A DNA stretch of 53,263 bases from Planctomycetota bacterium. Its GTDB lineage: Bacteria; Planctomycetota; Phycisphaerae; Phycisphaerales; SM1A02. The translations under genes and the position numbers were made by a program. The stretch lies in NCBI GenBank assembly GCA_003671075.1, contig QWPT01000015.1:4906-58168 (forward strand), read 5' to 3'. Each line of letters begins with the position of its first letter. Within the stretch, counting starts at the first letter, position 1. Below are positions 40,900 to 49,248 of this stretch, in pieces. The notes beneath the pieces were generated by a model. The model saw only the letters and a list, made by a program, of their open reading frames with translations, did no database searches and had not been told where the DNA came from.

Positions 40900-42375
40900 T
40901 TAGCCGCGGAGAAGCGAGAGGACCTGCTGCGGTGCGCTGTTGGCGAGGGCGAGCGACTGGGTCGCTGCCTGCGACAGGATCTGAGCGCGAGTCATGTTCG
41001 CGGTTTCCGACGCGAAGTCGGTATCGCGGATGGCGCTCTCAGCGGCCGTGGTGTTCTCAAGCGCAATGCCCAGGCTCGAGATGGTCGATCCGACGACGTT
41101 CTTCTGGAACGCGCCGAGGCGACCGCGGAGACTGGAGACCTGCTTGATGGACGCGTCGATGACTTCCTGAGCCTTCGACAGGTTGCCGTTCTGAACGTTG
41201 GCAGAGCCACCCGACTTGAGGTCGGAGAGGAAGCCGAAGCTGTTACCGCCGAGGTTTCCGGTGGTCACCGTTTCGATGCCGAGCGAGACCTTGCTCGCAA
41301 GGTTGACCGAAGGAGCGAGATTGAAGTTGGCGCCACCACTGGTGATGTCAAAGGTGGTGGACTGACCGGTGTTGTTGAGCGTGCTGGTGCCGTCGATCGA
41401 GATCGAGACATCGAATCCATCGCTCGAAACGCGGGCAGTCAGGCCGTCCGTAGTGGCCTGGGTGCCGTTGATAAGCACGGTTGCGTTGCGACCCTTGTCC
41501 TTGAGGTCAGAGACGGCAGTGCCGCCGGCAGTGGACGCAGTGAAGATGAAGTCCGTCGGACCCTCGTTCGAGAGCTCCTTGACACGGACGAACGAATCGG
41601 CGCCGTAGCCAGTGGAGTTGATCGAGATGCGGGAGGTGTTGGCAGCTACCGTGGCAGAAACGCCGATCGAATCCTTGAAGCTGTTGACAGCTGCGAGGAT
41701 GTCGGTCTGCGAGGTACCCGAGGCGAAGGTGAACTGCTGAACGCCCTTGGTACCAGTGATTTCGAACGAAACTTCGCCCGATCCACCGTTGGCGAAGTTG
41801 GCACCCGTCGACAGGAACACAGCGCCGGTCTGCGCCGACTGGAGCACCGTGATGGTGACCGTGCGGGCCGTACCGTCGGCTGCGAGCTTGGCGGCGTTGA
41901 CCGTGACATCAGACAGAACCGCGTCGTCCTGGCCGCTGACCGTGTAGTCAAAGTTGCCGTTCAGAAGCTTGGTGCCCTGGAAGCTGGTGGCGTTGGCGAT
42001 ACGGTCGATCGTCTGAAGGATCGAGTCGATCTGGAGCTGATTCGCATCGCGCTCCTCCTGCGACACGCCTGCTTCGTTGGCGGTCGCTCCGACGAGGCCC
42101 TGAAGTTCGACAAGCATGTTCGAGACTTCCTGAAGGCCACCTTCGGCGACGTTGACAACCTGGTCAGCGCGCTGCGAGTTGGTGATCGCGCTGTTGATGG
42201 CCGACTTCTCTGCGCGGAGATTCTCCGACGCGATGAGACCTGCAGGATCGTCGGCGCCGCGGTTGATGCGGTAGCCGGTCGAAAGGCGTTGCAGGCTCTG
42301 GGCCATGCCCTTGTTCTGGTTGCCAAGCACGCGCTGGGCAATAAGTGACGGAATGTTTTGATTGATACGACTCAT
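40900..42375 (-). CDS. fliC: Flagellin
   Basis: The 491-aa protein polymerises into the flagellar filament after export by the flagellar type III system. The conserved N-terminus (MSRINQNIPSLIAQRVLGNQN, LQRLSTGYRINRGADDPAGL) and C-terminus (GRLGAFQKNVVGSTISSLGIALENTTAAESAIRDTDFA, AQILSQAATQSLALANSAPQQVLSLLRG) form the D0/D1 core. The middle (about 170-370) is a variable outer domain with hook-IN-like repeats (TFASGTSQTDILAAVNSF). A GGA-rich leader precedes it. It shares about the same length and design as the flagellin at 42826, pointing to gene duplication. Confidence 0.95.
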   Translation of the reverse strand: MSRINQNIPSLIAQRVLGNQNKGMAQSLQRLSTGYRINRGADDPAGLIASENLRAEKSAINSAITNSQRADQVVNVAEGGLQEVSNMLVELQGLVGATANEAGVSQEERDANQLQIDSILQTIDRIANATSFQGTKLLNGNFDYTVSGQDDAVLSDVTVNAAKLAADGTARTVTITVLQSAQTGAVFLSTGANFANGGSGEVSFEITGTKGVQQFTFASGTSQTDILAAVNSFKDSIGVSATVAANTSRISINSTGYGADSFVRVKELSNEGPTDFIFTASTAGGTAVSDLKDKGRNATVLINGTQATTDGLTARVSSDGFDVSISIDGTSTLNNTGQSTTFDITSGGANFNLAPSVNLASKVSLGIETVTTGNLGGNSFGFLSDLKSGGSANVQNGNLSKAQEVIDASIKQVSSLRGRLGAFQKNVVGSTISSLGIALENTTAAESAIRDTDFASETANMTRAQILSQAATQSLALANSAPQQVLSLLRG

Positions 42376-42381
42376 GGCTGC

Positions 42382-42391
42382 TGTCCTCCGT
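42382..42391 (-). promoter_or_regulatory. Ribosome site of flagellin 1 inside a likely CsrA site
   Basis: ACGGAGGACA lies 6 bases before the start codon on the minus strand. It contains the ACGGA core of CsrA sites and covers the ribosome binding site. csrA and fliW are encoded in the same cluster. Confidence 0.5.
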
Positions 42392-42752
42392 GATTTGCCG
42401 GGACTCCGGCTGGTTCGTTTCGACCGCCCCGCTTGGGGCGTTCGCGCCCTCCGCGCTCGCGGTGGTCTATCTCGATTGCTTGCCGGGTCCTCCGAGAAGC
42501 TTCGAACGGTGATGAGGGCGCGTCCTGCACCCGGAATTTGGCGGGACTGAGGTTCCCGACGGTTGGAGATCGGAGGGTGGACAGGCCAACTTCACGCGCA
42601 GGGTGCATTTCCCGCCCGAATCGAGCGTCAATGGCACGGATGGGGAAAACACCCGCCGATTTTGCGGGCCGTGACGGGGGTGGACGGTTGCGCAACTGGT
42701 TACCGCCCTCGTTCTGAAGCGCTCCCGAACGCAGTTTCAAGCTCGATTGATG
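42392..42752 (-). other. Long 5' leader/spacer between the two flagellin genes
   Basis: About 360 bases without a gene. Read on the minus strand it has additional GGA motifs (CTCGGAGGACC, GCGGAGGGCG, CCGGAGTCCC), some in possible hairpin loops, consistent with a multi-site CsrA-controlled leader. I see no clear sigma-28 or sigma-54 promoter. Confidence 0.4.
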
Positions 42753-42788
42753 AAAAACGACGACCGCCCAGCAAATGCTGGGCGGTCG
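42753..42788 (-). terminator. Terminator of flagellin gene 2
   Basis: A 13-bp stem (CGACCGCCCAGCA and complement) with a very short loop is followed on the minus strand by TCGTTTTTC. It lies about 38 bases after the stop at 42826. Confidence 0.85.
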
Positions 42789-42825
42789 ATTGGTTTGTAG
42801 AAGTCGTACGAGCGTTCGCGCTCGA

Positions 42826-44295
42826 TTACTGGAGCAGACGCAGAACATTCTGCGAGGTCGAGTTGGCGGTCGCCAGCACCGAAGTGCCCGCCTGCTGCAA
42901 GATCTGCGCCCGGGTCATCGCCGCGGTTTCAGCGGCAAAGTCGGTGTCGCGGATCTTCGATTCACTCGAGGTGATGTTCTCGAGTCCAACCTGCAAACTG
43001 CGCGAGTTGGTTTGGAGGGTGTTGCGCTCGAACGCGCCAAGCCGCCCGCGAAGAACCGAAACTTCTGTGATTGCGGCGCCGAGCACATCGCTGGCTTCGG
43101 CGGTTCGGCCGAGGGTCAGCGAGTTGGGCTGGCCGCTCTTCAAACTATCGAGGAAGAACCGGCCACCGTCGATGGTGGTGCCACCGATGCGGCTGGCCGC
43201 CACCGATTTGATGCCGATGCCCACCTGCTGCGCGGTTGTGATCGACGGTCCAAGTTGGAAAGTCGCGCCACCGCCAGTGATGTTGAAGTTCGTCGGCGAG
43301 CCTGAGATCGTCGTCGCGAACACATTGCTGAGTTCGATATCGACCGCAAGCGCCGGCGTGTTCAGCGCGACCTGCGTTCCGCGGCCCGTTGCCAAGGCGC
43401 CGTTGATGATGGCGGTGACATCGCGACCGGTATCGCGCTGCGTTGCCGTGCCGCTCGGTGCGCTGTAAGTCTGGAAGAACCCGCCGCCCTGCCCAAGCCG
43501 ACGAACCGAAACGAACGAGTCGCTGCCGTAGTCGATTGAGTTGAAGTACAGGCCGGACAGCTGGCTGGCGCTGTTGCGCAGCCCCGCGCTGATGCCGGTG
43601 GTGTCACTCACCGTGTTGATCGCGGCAACCACCGCCGACAACGCCGTGCCCGACACGAAGGTCAATGTCTGCACGCCGAGGTTGCCCGCGATTTCGACCG
43701 TGACGCTCGAAGCGAGCAGTCCAGTGGGAGCCGACAGGAACAACTGGCCAGTCTGCGCCGATTGAGTGACCTCGACCGACACCGCAACCGAGGAATTGGT
43801 GCCGAACTGCACGCCGTGGATGTCCACGCCCTCGATGTTGCTGGAGTTGATGCCGCTGGTCACATACTCAAGCGAACCGTTGAGGAGCTGAAGCCCCGCG
43901 AAGCTCGCCGTGTTGGAGATGCGGGTGATCGACTCGATGGCGCTGTCGATTTCCAGCTGGTTGGCCTGGATTTCCTCTTGGCTGATGCCGCCGGTGTTGG
44001 CGCTGTTCACCACGAGGCTCTTCACCGAGTTCAACAGGTCGGCGACCTCGGCGAGGTAGCCTTCCGTCGTTGCGATCACCGAGCTTGCCCGCTCAGAGTT
44101 GTTGATGGCCTGCCCGATTCCCTTGATCTCCGAGCGCAGCCGCTCGCTCACGATCAGGCCTGCCGGATCATCGGCACCGCGATTGATTCGCAGACCGGTG
44201 GAGAGGCGTTGGAGGCGGGTGGAGAGGTCGGTGTTCGATCGCGCGAGGTTATTTTGTGCGATGAGCGACGGAACGTTGGTATTGATACGAGCCAT
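42826..44295 (-). CDS. fliC: Flagellin (second copy)
   Basis: The 489-aa protein has the same D0/D1 ends as the flagellin at 40900 (NVPSLIAQNNLARSNTDLSTRLQRLSTGLRINRGADDPAGL and GRLGAFERNTLQTNSRSLQVGLENITSSESKIRDTDFAAETAAMTRAQILQQAGTSVLATAN, each read as separate blocks). The central domain differs (GGGFFQTYSAPSGTA, GNLGVQTLTFVSGTALSAVVAAI). Two flagellins can build filament segments with different properties. It lies 42 bases after csrA and is probably co-transcribed with fliW and csrA, while the other flagellin is separated by a terminator. Confidence 0.95.
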   Translation of the reverse strand: MARINTNVPSLIAQNNLARSNTDLSTRLQRLSTGLRINRGADDPAGLIVSERLRSEIKGIGQAINNSERASSVIATTEGYLAEVADLLNSVKSLVVNSANTGGISQEEIQANQLEIDSAIESITRISNTASFAGLQLLNGSLEYVTSGINSSNIEGVDIHGVQFGTNSSVAVSVEVTQSAQTGQLFLSAPTGLLASSVTVEIAGNLGVQTLTFVSGTALSAVVAAINTVSDTTGISAGLRNSASQLSGLYFNSIDYGSDSFVSVRRLGQGGGFFQTYSAPSGTATQRDTGRDVTAIINGALATGRGTQVALNTPALAVDIELSNVFATTISGSPTNFNITGGGATFQLGPSITTAQQVGIGIKSVAASRIGGTTIDGGRFFLDSLKSGQPNSLTLGRTAEASDVLGAAITEVSVLRGRLGAFERNTLQTNSRSLQVGLENITSSESKIRDTDFAAETAAMTRAQILQQAGTSVLATANSTSQNVLRLLQ

Positions 44296-44300
44296 GGCAA

Positions 44301-44310
44301 TCCTCCTTGA
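44301..44310 (-). promoter_or_regulatory. Ribosome site of flagellin 2 inside a likely CsrA site
   Basis: TCAAGGAGGA lies 5 bases before the start codon on the minus strand. The AAGGA core fits a CsrA site that overlaps the ribosome binding site. Confidence 0.5.
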
Positions 44311-44337
44311 CTGAGAGGCCGTAAGCGGAAGCAGTCG

Positions 44338-44649
44338 TCAGGCGGTTTCGCGCCTGTTGGTCTGTGTCGCCGCGAGCTTCGCGGCTGTAGGCAGGACCGT
44401 CCCGCCTGAAGTGGCCTTCGCCCCGCGCAGATTTCCGCGCGGACGAAGCGATCCGAGTTCTCCGCGAAACGCCGCGGCTTGCTCATTTTCATTCTTGATG
44501 GCGTCGTACACCTCTTTGCGGTGTACCGCCACTGCTGCCGGCGCCTTGATGCCAATGCGCACCTTGTCGCCTCGAATATCCACGATCGTGAGCTCGACGT
44601 CGTCGCCGATCATGATCGTCTCGTCAATCTGCCTGGAGAGCACCAGCAT
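44338..44649 (-). CDS. csrA: CsrA translational regulator with long C-terminal tail
   Basis: The 103-aa protein starts at ATG 44649, with AAGGAG upstream. It binds GGA motifs in mRNA leaders and blocks ribosome access. The core (MLVLSRQIDETIMIGDDVEL to VHRKEVYDAI) has the RNA-binding residues Leu4, Arg6 and Arg44. Most CsrA proteins have 60-75 residues; this one adds about 45 after residue 58, rich in Arg, Gly, Thr and Ala. In Bacillus and Campylobacter, CsrA represses flagellin and is held off by FliW; fliW lies directly upstream here. Confidence 0.93.
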   Translation of the reverse strand: MLVLSRQIDETIMIGDDVELTIVDIRGDKVRIGIKAPAAVAVHRKEVYDAIKNENEQAAAFRGELGSLRPRGNLRGAKATSGGTVLPTAAKLAATQTNRRETA

Positions 44650-44765
44650 GAGCGGGCTCCTTCCTTGTGGGCATCCGTGCCCGTGAGAGTTCATCCATGT
44701 CACGCCGGGTTGTCCGGCACGCCATCCATCTCGCCACCGAGTCTGCCGATCACCAGTTGAGGTGA

Positions 44766-45212
44766 TCAGGCAATCTTGGCTGCGGCCATTTCGCCGATCT
44801 TCACCAGCTCGTGCCGCGTCGACCACTTCTTCTCGGCGAGCACAAGTTGCATGGCGGTTCGATTGGCGCTGTTCACGACCAACGGTCCCTGCATGTTGGC
44901 GGTGAGCGACTGCTCACGCTTGTTGACGATGACGAGGACCTGCGCCTCGCTGATGTCGCTCAGGCCGAGCTCTTCCATCTGCTCCTTGCGGATGCTGGCT
45001 TGGAAGTCGGGCAGCCAAAGCGCCGGGTCGGTGACGACGAAGGCGAGGTCAGCGCTGTCAATGGACTGCAGCCAGAAAAACACACCGTTGTCGTCGGGCT
45101 GGAGGAGAGCGAATTTCTTGTAGCTCGAGAATCCCAGCAATCCGCCGGAGAATTCGAGGGTGCGCGACTCGTCGATGTCGACGGGGCCAAAGCGCGTAGT
45201 CTGGATCAGCAT
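44766..45212 (-). CDS. fliW: Flagellar assembly factor FliW
   Basis: The 148-aa protein starts at ATG 45212 with GGAG nine bases upstream. Family blocks are TTRFGPVDIDESRTLEFSGGLLGF, FALLQPDDNGVFFWLQS (near 35-55) and DPALWLPDF. FliW binds free flagellin or CsrA; when flagellin is exported, FliW frees itself and takes CsrA away from the flagellin mRNA. Gene order flgL-fliW-csrA-flagellin is a common layout. About 116 bases separate it from csrA. Confidence 0.93.
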   Translation of the reverse strand: MLIQTTRFGPVDIDESRTLEFSGGLLGFSSYKKFALLQPDDNGVFFWLQSIDSADLAFVVTDPALWLPDFQASIRKEQMEELGLSDISEAQVLVIVNKREQSLTANMQGPLVVNSANRTAMQLVLAEKKWSTRHELVKIGEMAAAKIA

Positions 45213-45350
45213 TTCGTGTGCTCCATGCGGCCTTCCAATCCTTGGAGTCTGGCATCCATGCCAGGCGGGCTCCGTCCCTGTGCCTTCTGGAGGGGCCGGA
45301 CCTCCAGTCGGTGAACCGCGCAACCGCGCGGGGTATGTCGTGTTCGTGCG

Positions 45351-47330
45351 CTAGCGCAGGTAATCGAGGAGGCTCATGTTCACTGCCTTGGCGGCGCCGG
45401 CTAGACCAGCCTGCAGCTGTTGCTGAAGGGTGGCGAACTGCGTTGCCGCCTTGGTGAAGTCGAGGTCCTGGATGCTTGATCGCAGCGCCATGTCCTGAAT
45501 CCCAAGATCTTCTTCGCGGGTGGTCGACTCAGCGACGCGCCGCGATCGGACTCCGACATCTGCACGCGCCTCAGTGGCGCGGGAGACATCCGATTCCAAC
45601 TTGCTCGTTGCAAACTCAATGCCACGCTCGTCGTTGGCCCGCAGAGCATCTCGCAGAGCCATGAGGTGCGAAAAGACGCTATCGACGGCAACAGTTGCGC
45701 GATCGGTTCCGATCAAACTTGCCGCGTTTGAACTGCCGGCGATCCCGAGGTCGGTCGCGGTGGCGCTGTTGTTGATGTCGACCACGCTGGTGGTGGTGCC
45801 GATGGTGGAGTCCGTCAGTTCGATGCCGTTGCCAGACGAGGTGAGTCCGGCGGTGAACTCAGCAGGCGTGATGCCCGCGGTGGCGGCGGCGGCGTTGATC
45901 TTGTCCAGGACATCCTGAACGGTCGAGGCGCCGTTGATGTCGACTTCGAACGCGCGACCGTCCTTGACGGTGACGCGGAAATCGCGATCGGCGGCGGGGT
46001 CGGGTAGGCCGGTGAGCGGGTCAATCGCGCCGGCAGCTTGGTGCACGCCGCGGCCCTGGTTGAAGTCGGCCAGAAGGGTCTGCGTCGAAAACGACCTGAT
46101 TCCCAGCTCGGATGCGGTAGTTCCGCCAACCTCCTCGATCGACATCGAGGTGCCCGAAAGCTCGTTGCGAACATTGAACCGACTTCCGTCCTCGGAAATC
46201 TCCACGCGAGCTCCGATTCCGGCGGCAGCCACGGCGTTCTGGAAATCTTGAACCGTCGTCAGCGCCCCGAGGTCGATACGACGGGTCTGTCCACCGTTGC
46301 GAATAGCAATCTGACCGAGCGGCAGAGTCATTGCGCTGAGCGAATCAAGCCGCGTGAGTTCGGTGATCTTCGGATGGAGGTCAGCACCCGTAGTCGAAAC
46401 GCCGCCGGGATAGGTTCCCGCGAGGCCGAGGTCGCCGGCGGTGGTCGAGGAATTCGAGTCGCGGATCACGATGCTGACGCCCGCGGACGGGGTCACTGCG
46501 ATTCGGTCGCCAGTCGCGGCGTCGATGCTGACAACGGCGCCCGGGTCGGTCGCTTGGACGGCGGCGTTGAGCGCGTCGAGGACATCGCCAACCGAATCGG
46601 CCTGCGAGAGATCGACCTGCGAGATCGTGCCGTTGACATCGATTTCAATGACGCCCGCGTGTACGCCGCGACCGTTGGCGCCGCGAAGTTCGCTCAGCCG
46701 AGTCGCGGGGAGCATCGAGGGGTCGAGATCGCGCTCGCCCTGAACGCGGCCAGAAAGCGCACCAAAGGCCTGCTCGGCCGAGATGGTGACGCGCACATCC
46801 GACGCCAAACCGAGGTCGCCGAGCATGCCCTCGCCGCTGCCGATGTAGCGAATGCCGTCGAGCATGGGGGCAAACGGCTCGGCGGAGTGGCGGTCGCCCC
46901 CGAAGAAGTGGATGCCGCGCAGGTCGCGGTTGGCGACCGACAGCAGCGAATTCAGCATCGAGTCGATCACGGTCGCCTGATTGCGACGAGTTGCGTCATC
47001 GCTGCCGACGCCAATCTGGGACAGACCAATACCGCGGGCCTCCTGCAGCAGATCGCTCACATCGCCCAGCGCGTTGTCGAGCGAGTTGAGGGTGGCGTCA
47101 GCCTGAGAAAGATTGCGAACCCGTTGGTCGCGGCGCTCGATGGCGTCGTCGAGCACGCTGACCGTCGACGAACCAATGGCGTTCTCAGACGGTCTGGTGA
47201 ACTCCTTGCCCGCCGCAAGGCGAACCTGCAGCTGAAGGAACTCACGGTTGGTCTTCTGAATGCCGGCAAGCGCAATTCTCGACGCCAAAGCGTTCGGTAC
47301 GCGCGTGAGGTTGGCAGGTATTGCGCCCAT
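45351..47330 (-). CDS. flgL: Flagellar hook-filament junction protein FlgL, enlarged
   Basis: The protein is 659 aa from the ATG at 47330 (MGAIPANLTRVPNALASRIALAGIQKTNREFLQLQVRLAAGKEFTRPSENAIG); the longer upstream frame runs through a tandem repeat. The N- and C-terminal D0/D1 parts (VLDDAIERRDQRVRNLSQADATLNSLDNAL and FTKAATQFATLQQQLQAGLAGA) match FlgL. Usual length is about 300 aa; the extra 350 residues hold several flagellin hook-IN repeats (IDVNGTISQVDLSQADSVGDVLDALNAA, VDINGASTVQDVLDKINAA). It links the hook-associated protein FlgK to the filament. Three unrelated genes separate it from flgK. Confidence 0.92.
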   Translation of the reverse strand: MGAIPANLTRVPNALASRIALAGIQKTNREFLQLQVRLAAGKEFTRPSENAIGSSTVSVLDDAIERRDQRVRNLSQADATLNSLDNALGDVSDLLQEARGIGLSQIGVGSDDATRRNQATVIDSMLNSLLSVANRDLRGIHFFGGDRHSAEPFAPMLDGIRYIGSGEGMLGDLGLASDVRVTISAEQAFGALSGRVQGERDLDPSMLPATRLSELRGANGRGVHAGVIEIDVNGTISQVDLSQADSVGDVLDALNAAVQATDPGAVVSIDAATGDRIAVTPSAGVSIVIRDSNSSTTAGDLGLAGTYPGGVSTTGADLHPKITELTRLDSLSAMTLPLGQIAIRNGGQTRRIDLGALTTVQDFQNAVAAAGIGARVEISEDGSRFNVRNELSGTSMSIEEVGGTTASELGIRSFSTQTLLADFNQGRGVHQAAGAIDPLTGLPDPAADRDFRVTVKDGRAFEVDINGASTVQDVLDKINAAAATAGITPAEFTAGLTSSGNGIELTDSTIGTTTSVVDINNSATATDLGIAGSSNAASLIGTDRATVAVDSVFSHLMALRDALRANDERGIEFATSKLESDVSRATEARADVGVRSRRVAESTTREEDLGIQDMALRSSIQDLDFTKAATQFATLQQQLQAGLAGAAKAVNMSLLDYLR

Positions 47331-47410
47331 CGGAAGGTCTCCACCCGAAGCAGGCAACTCCCGTGCCGAGCGTGCGCAGGCCAAATTGGTGCCTGTTGCT
47401 GCGACCTTTC

Positions 47411-47453
47411 TGCGAGATGGCTGCGAGATGGCTGCGAGATGGCTGCGAGATGG
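47411..47453. repeat. Tandem repeat, four 11-bp units, in the flgL leader
   Basis: Four copies of TGCGAGATGGC (the last lacks one base) lie 80-123 bases before the flgL start codon. The unit length is not a multiple of three, so it would break a reading frame, in agreement with an untranslated leader. Confidence 0.92.
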
Positions 47454-47649
47454 AGCGGTTCTCGACCTCACTCTGCCGCCGATTGGCCGCTGCGGGCACC
47501 GCGCGAACAGGCTTGGTCCTCGGAACCATGTCCCCGTAATCGTTTTGCGCCGACATTGGGGCGAAATTCGACTGAATGAGCGCATGGGAAAGGACTTCTG
47601 TCGCACTTCCTAGGGAGTCCTTCCGGGCTTGCTGCGAAAACAGCACAAC

Positions 47650-47924
47650 TGGTTTGAGTTCAGAGTTGAGAGTGTGTGACTTACGACCTCGTAGGCCGAT
47701 CGGGGCAACAACCGGTCTGCGAGGGGTTTGAAGCCTGCTTTGCAAATCTTTGGCAGCTGCGAGTGGTGGGCTGCGAGAGCATCTGCAAACTACGCGACTT
47801 CTTCCGGGGGTAAGTCACCAGTCTGTCGCCGACGCGCGAAATCGTCCCGCGCGTCATAGACAGAGCTTCGACTCGACACTTGAATATCAACCACCGGCGA
47901 TGCATCGCCGGTGGTTGTTTTTTT
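47650..47924 (+). ncRNA. Candidate structured RNA with intrinsic terminator
   Basis: The segment has no gene but several nested complementary arms. A 9-bp closing stem joins GTGACTTAC (47676-47684) with GTAAGTCAC (47810-47818). Inside it are a hairpin CCTCGTAG (47687-47694) with CTGCGAGG (47717-47724, one G-U pair) and a hairpin TTTGCA (47739-47744) with TGCAAA (47784-47789). A separate hairpin GACGCGCG/CGCGCGTC (47831-47855) is extended by CTGTC/GACAG. The terminator at 47888 ends it. No plus-strand gene precedes it, so the terminator must serve this RNA or a leader of the gene at 48061. It is not recognisable as RNase P, tmRNA or SRP RNA; a 6S-like RNA or a riboswitch remains possible. Confidence 0.5.
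47888..47924 (+). terminator. Strong intrinsic terminator without an upstream protein gene
   Basis: A perfect 30-bp palindrome (arms CAACCACCGGCGATG and complement) is followed by seven T on the plus strand. The nearest upstream gene, flgL, runs the other way, so the terminator implies a plus-strand transcript from the gene-free region. Confidence 0.85.
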
Positions 47925-48060
47925 AAGATCGTGGTTGCGATCGCAGATCCCCAATGGGCACGGGCTCACAAAATCACAACCGGCTCCGAGAACAGCAAAA
48001 TGACGGTGCAGACTCGGAAATTCAGCGCAGGCGCCCCCCGCCGTGGTGTATCAAACCTGC

Positions 48061-49113
48061 ATGACCAACAGGCCAAGACTTTGCATCCTCACGGCGCTTT
48101 CCATCCCGGCGCTTTTCATCACAGGAAGCGCCGCCGCCCAGACCACCGATGTCCTGCTCATTCCCGACTCGGGTCCGATCGCGGGTCGAGTCTGGGCGCT
48201 GAGCCCGATCGATGGCAGCGTCATCACCAACTCGTTTATCCCTGGCGACACCCGGCTCACGCAGCCGATTCAAATCATCGACTCAGGTCGCGGGACGCTG
48301 CTGGTGACCGACGAAGTCGCGAAATCGGTGTTTGAGTATTCGGCCAGAGGCAACTACCTCGCCACCATCGCGTCGGGGTTGGAAGGTTCCTATGGAATCT
48401 GCCTGCGCGATGGCAACGCCTATGTCACTTCGGGCTTCAGCGCCGGCGTAGGCGGCAAGATCTATCGCATCGCGCTCGACGGTTCTGCGCCCGTTGTGTT
48501 CAGCGATTGGATGGGCATCGGCGATCCGCGCGGCATCGTGCCTTATGGCGCGGGCTTTCTTGTGGGCAATTCGATCGATGACGATCTTGAGGTCGTCGGC
48601 TCAACGGGTTCGGTGAACCCTGTTCCCTTCTACAACTCGGACGGCATCATCAGCATCAACTTCCCGCAGCAGATCGTTGATATCGGCAACGGGAACCTGA
48701 TGGTCGCTGGCTTCTCCGCGCCTTGGGGCGTGTACTTCTTTGACTCTGGCGCGTTCGTGTATGCGGCCTATCGGGCGCCCGAGGTGTACCTGAGTCCGCG
48801 CGGCACCCGCATGCTGGAGAATGGCGAAATCCTCTACACCGGTGGAACGCGCATCGATAGGTTCAGCACCAAGACCTATGCGAACACCAACATCGTGAAC
48901 CAAGCGGGCGCGAGCTTTCGCTGGGTCACGCGCTATACGCCGCCGACGCCATGCCCTGCTGATGTCAATGGCGACCGCGATGTGAACGCGAACGATCTCG
49001 CCACGATCCTCAGCGGGTGGGGCACGACCGATGCATCGGCCGACATCAATGGCGACGGAACGGTGTCCGCGCTTGATCTGGCGATCCTGCTGGGCAACTG
49101 GGGCCCGTGCTGA
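48061..49113 (+). CDS. Secreted protein with C-terminal dockerin-like repeat
   Basis: The 350-aa protein starts at ATG 48061, giving a signal peptide (LCILTALSIPALFITGSAAA, cleavage near AAAQ). The middle (about 30-290) looks like a beta-propeller of NHL/SMP-30-like strands (LLVTDEVAKSVFEYSARGNYLATI, YVTSGFSAGVGGKIYRIALDG). The last 60 residues hold two Ca-binding dockerin-like repeats: DVNGDRDVNANDLATILSGWG and DINGDGTVSALDLAILLGNWG (each about 21-24 aa). In planctomycetes such tails are common on secreted proteins without cellulosomes. It lies between the structured RNA and a PEP-CTERM-like gene. Confidence 0.85.
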   Translation: MTNRPRLCILTALSIPALFITGSAAAQTTDVLLIPDSGPIAGRVWALSPIDGSVITNSFIPGDTRLTQPIQIIDSGRGTLLVTDEVAKSVFEYSARGNYLATIASGLEGSYGICLRDGNAYVTSGFSAGVGGKIYRIALDGSAPVVFSDWMGIGDPRGIVPYGAGFLVGNSIDDDLEVVGSTGSVNPVPFYNSDGIISINFPQQIVDIGNGNLMVAGFSAPWGVYFFDSGAFVYAAYRAPEVYLSPRGTRMLENGEILYTGGTRIDRFSTKTYANTNIVNQAGASFRWVTRYTPPTPCPADVNGDRDVNANDLATILSGWGTTDASADINGDGTVSALDLAILLGNWGPC

Positions 49114-49141
49114 CGCGATGCAGATGCGGATGAACTAAAAC

Positions 49142-49170
49142 GCCGGGCCGACGCATTGCGTCGGCCCGGC
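49142..49170. terminator. Bidirectional terminator
   Basis: A 13-bp stem (GCCGGGCCGACGC and complement) has a 3-base loop between the convergent genes at 48061 and 49249. T-rich flanks lie on both sides (TGTGTTTC plus; GTTTTAG minus). Confidence 0.8.
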
Positions 49171-49248
49171 TGTGTTTCGAACGCGCATGGATTTCTCCGA
49201 GCGCTCAGCCCAGATGTGCATTGGATCGACGCAAGAACCGCGATCGAT

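Noticed and set aside
40900-44649. Sigma-28 or sigma-54 promoters of the flagellin genes
   Set aside because: No adequate match to either consensus was found by eye in the leaders.
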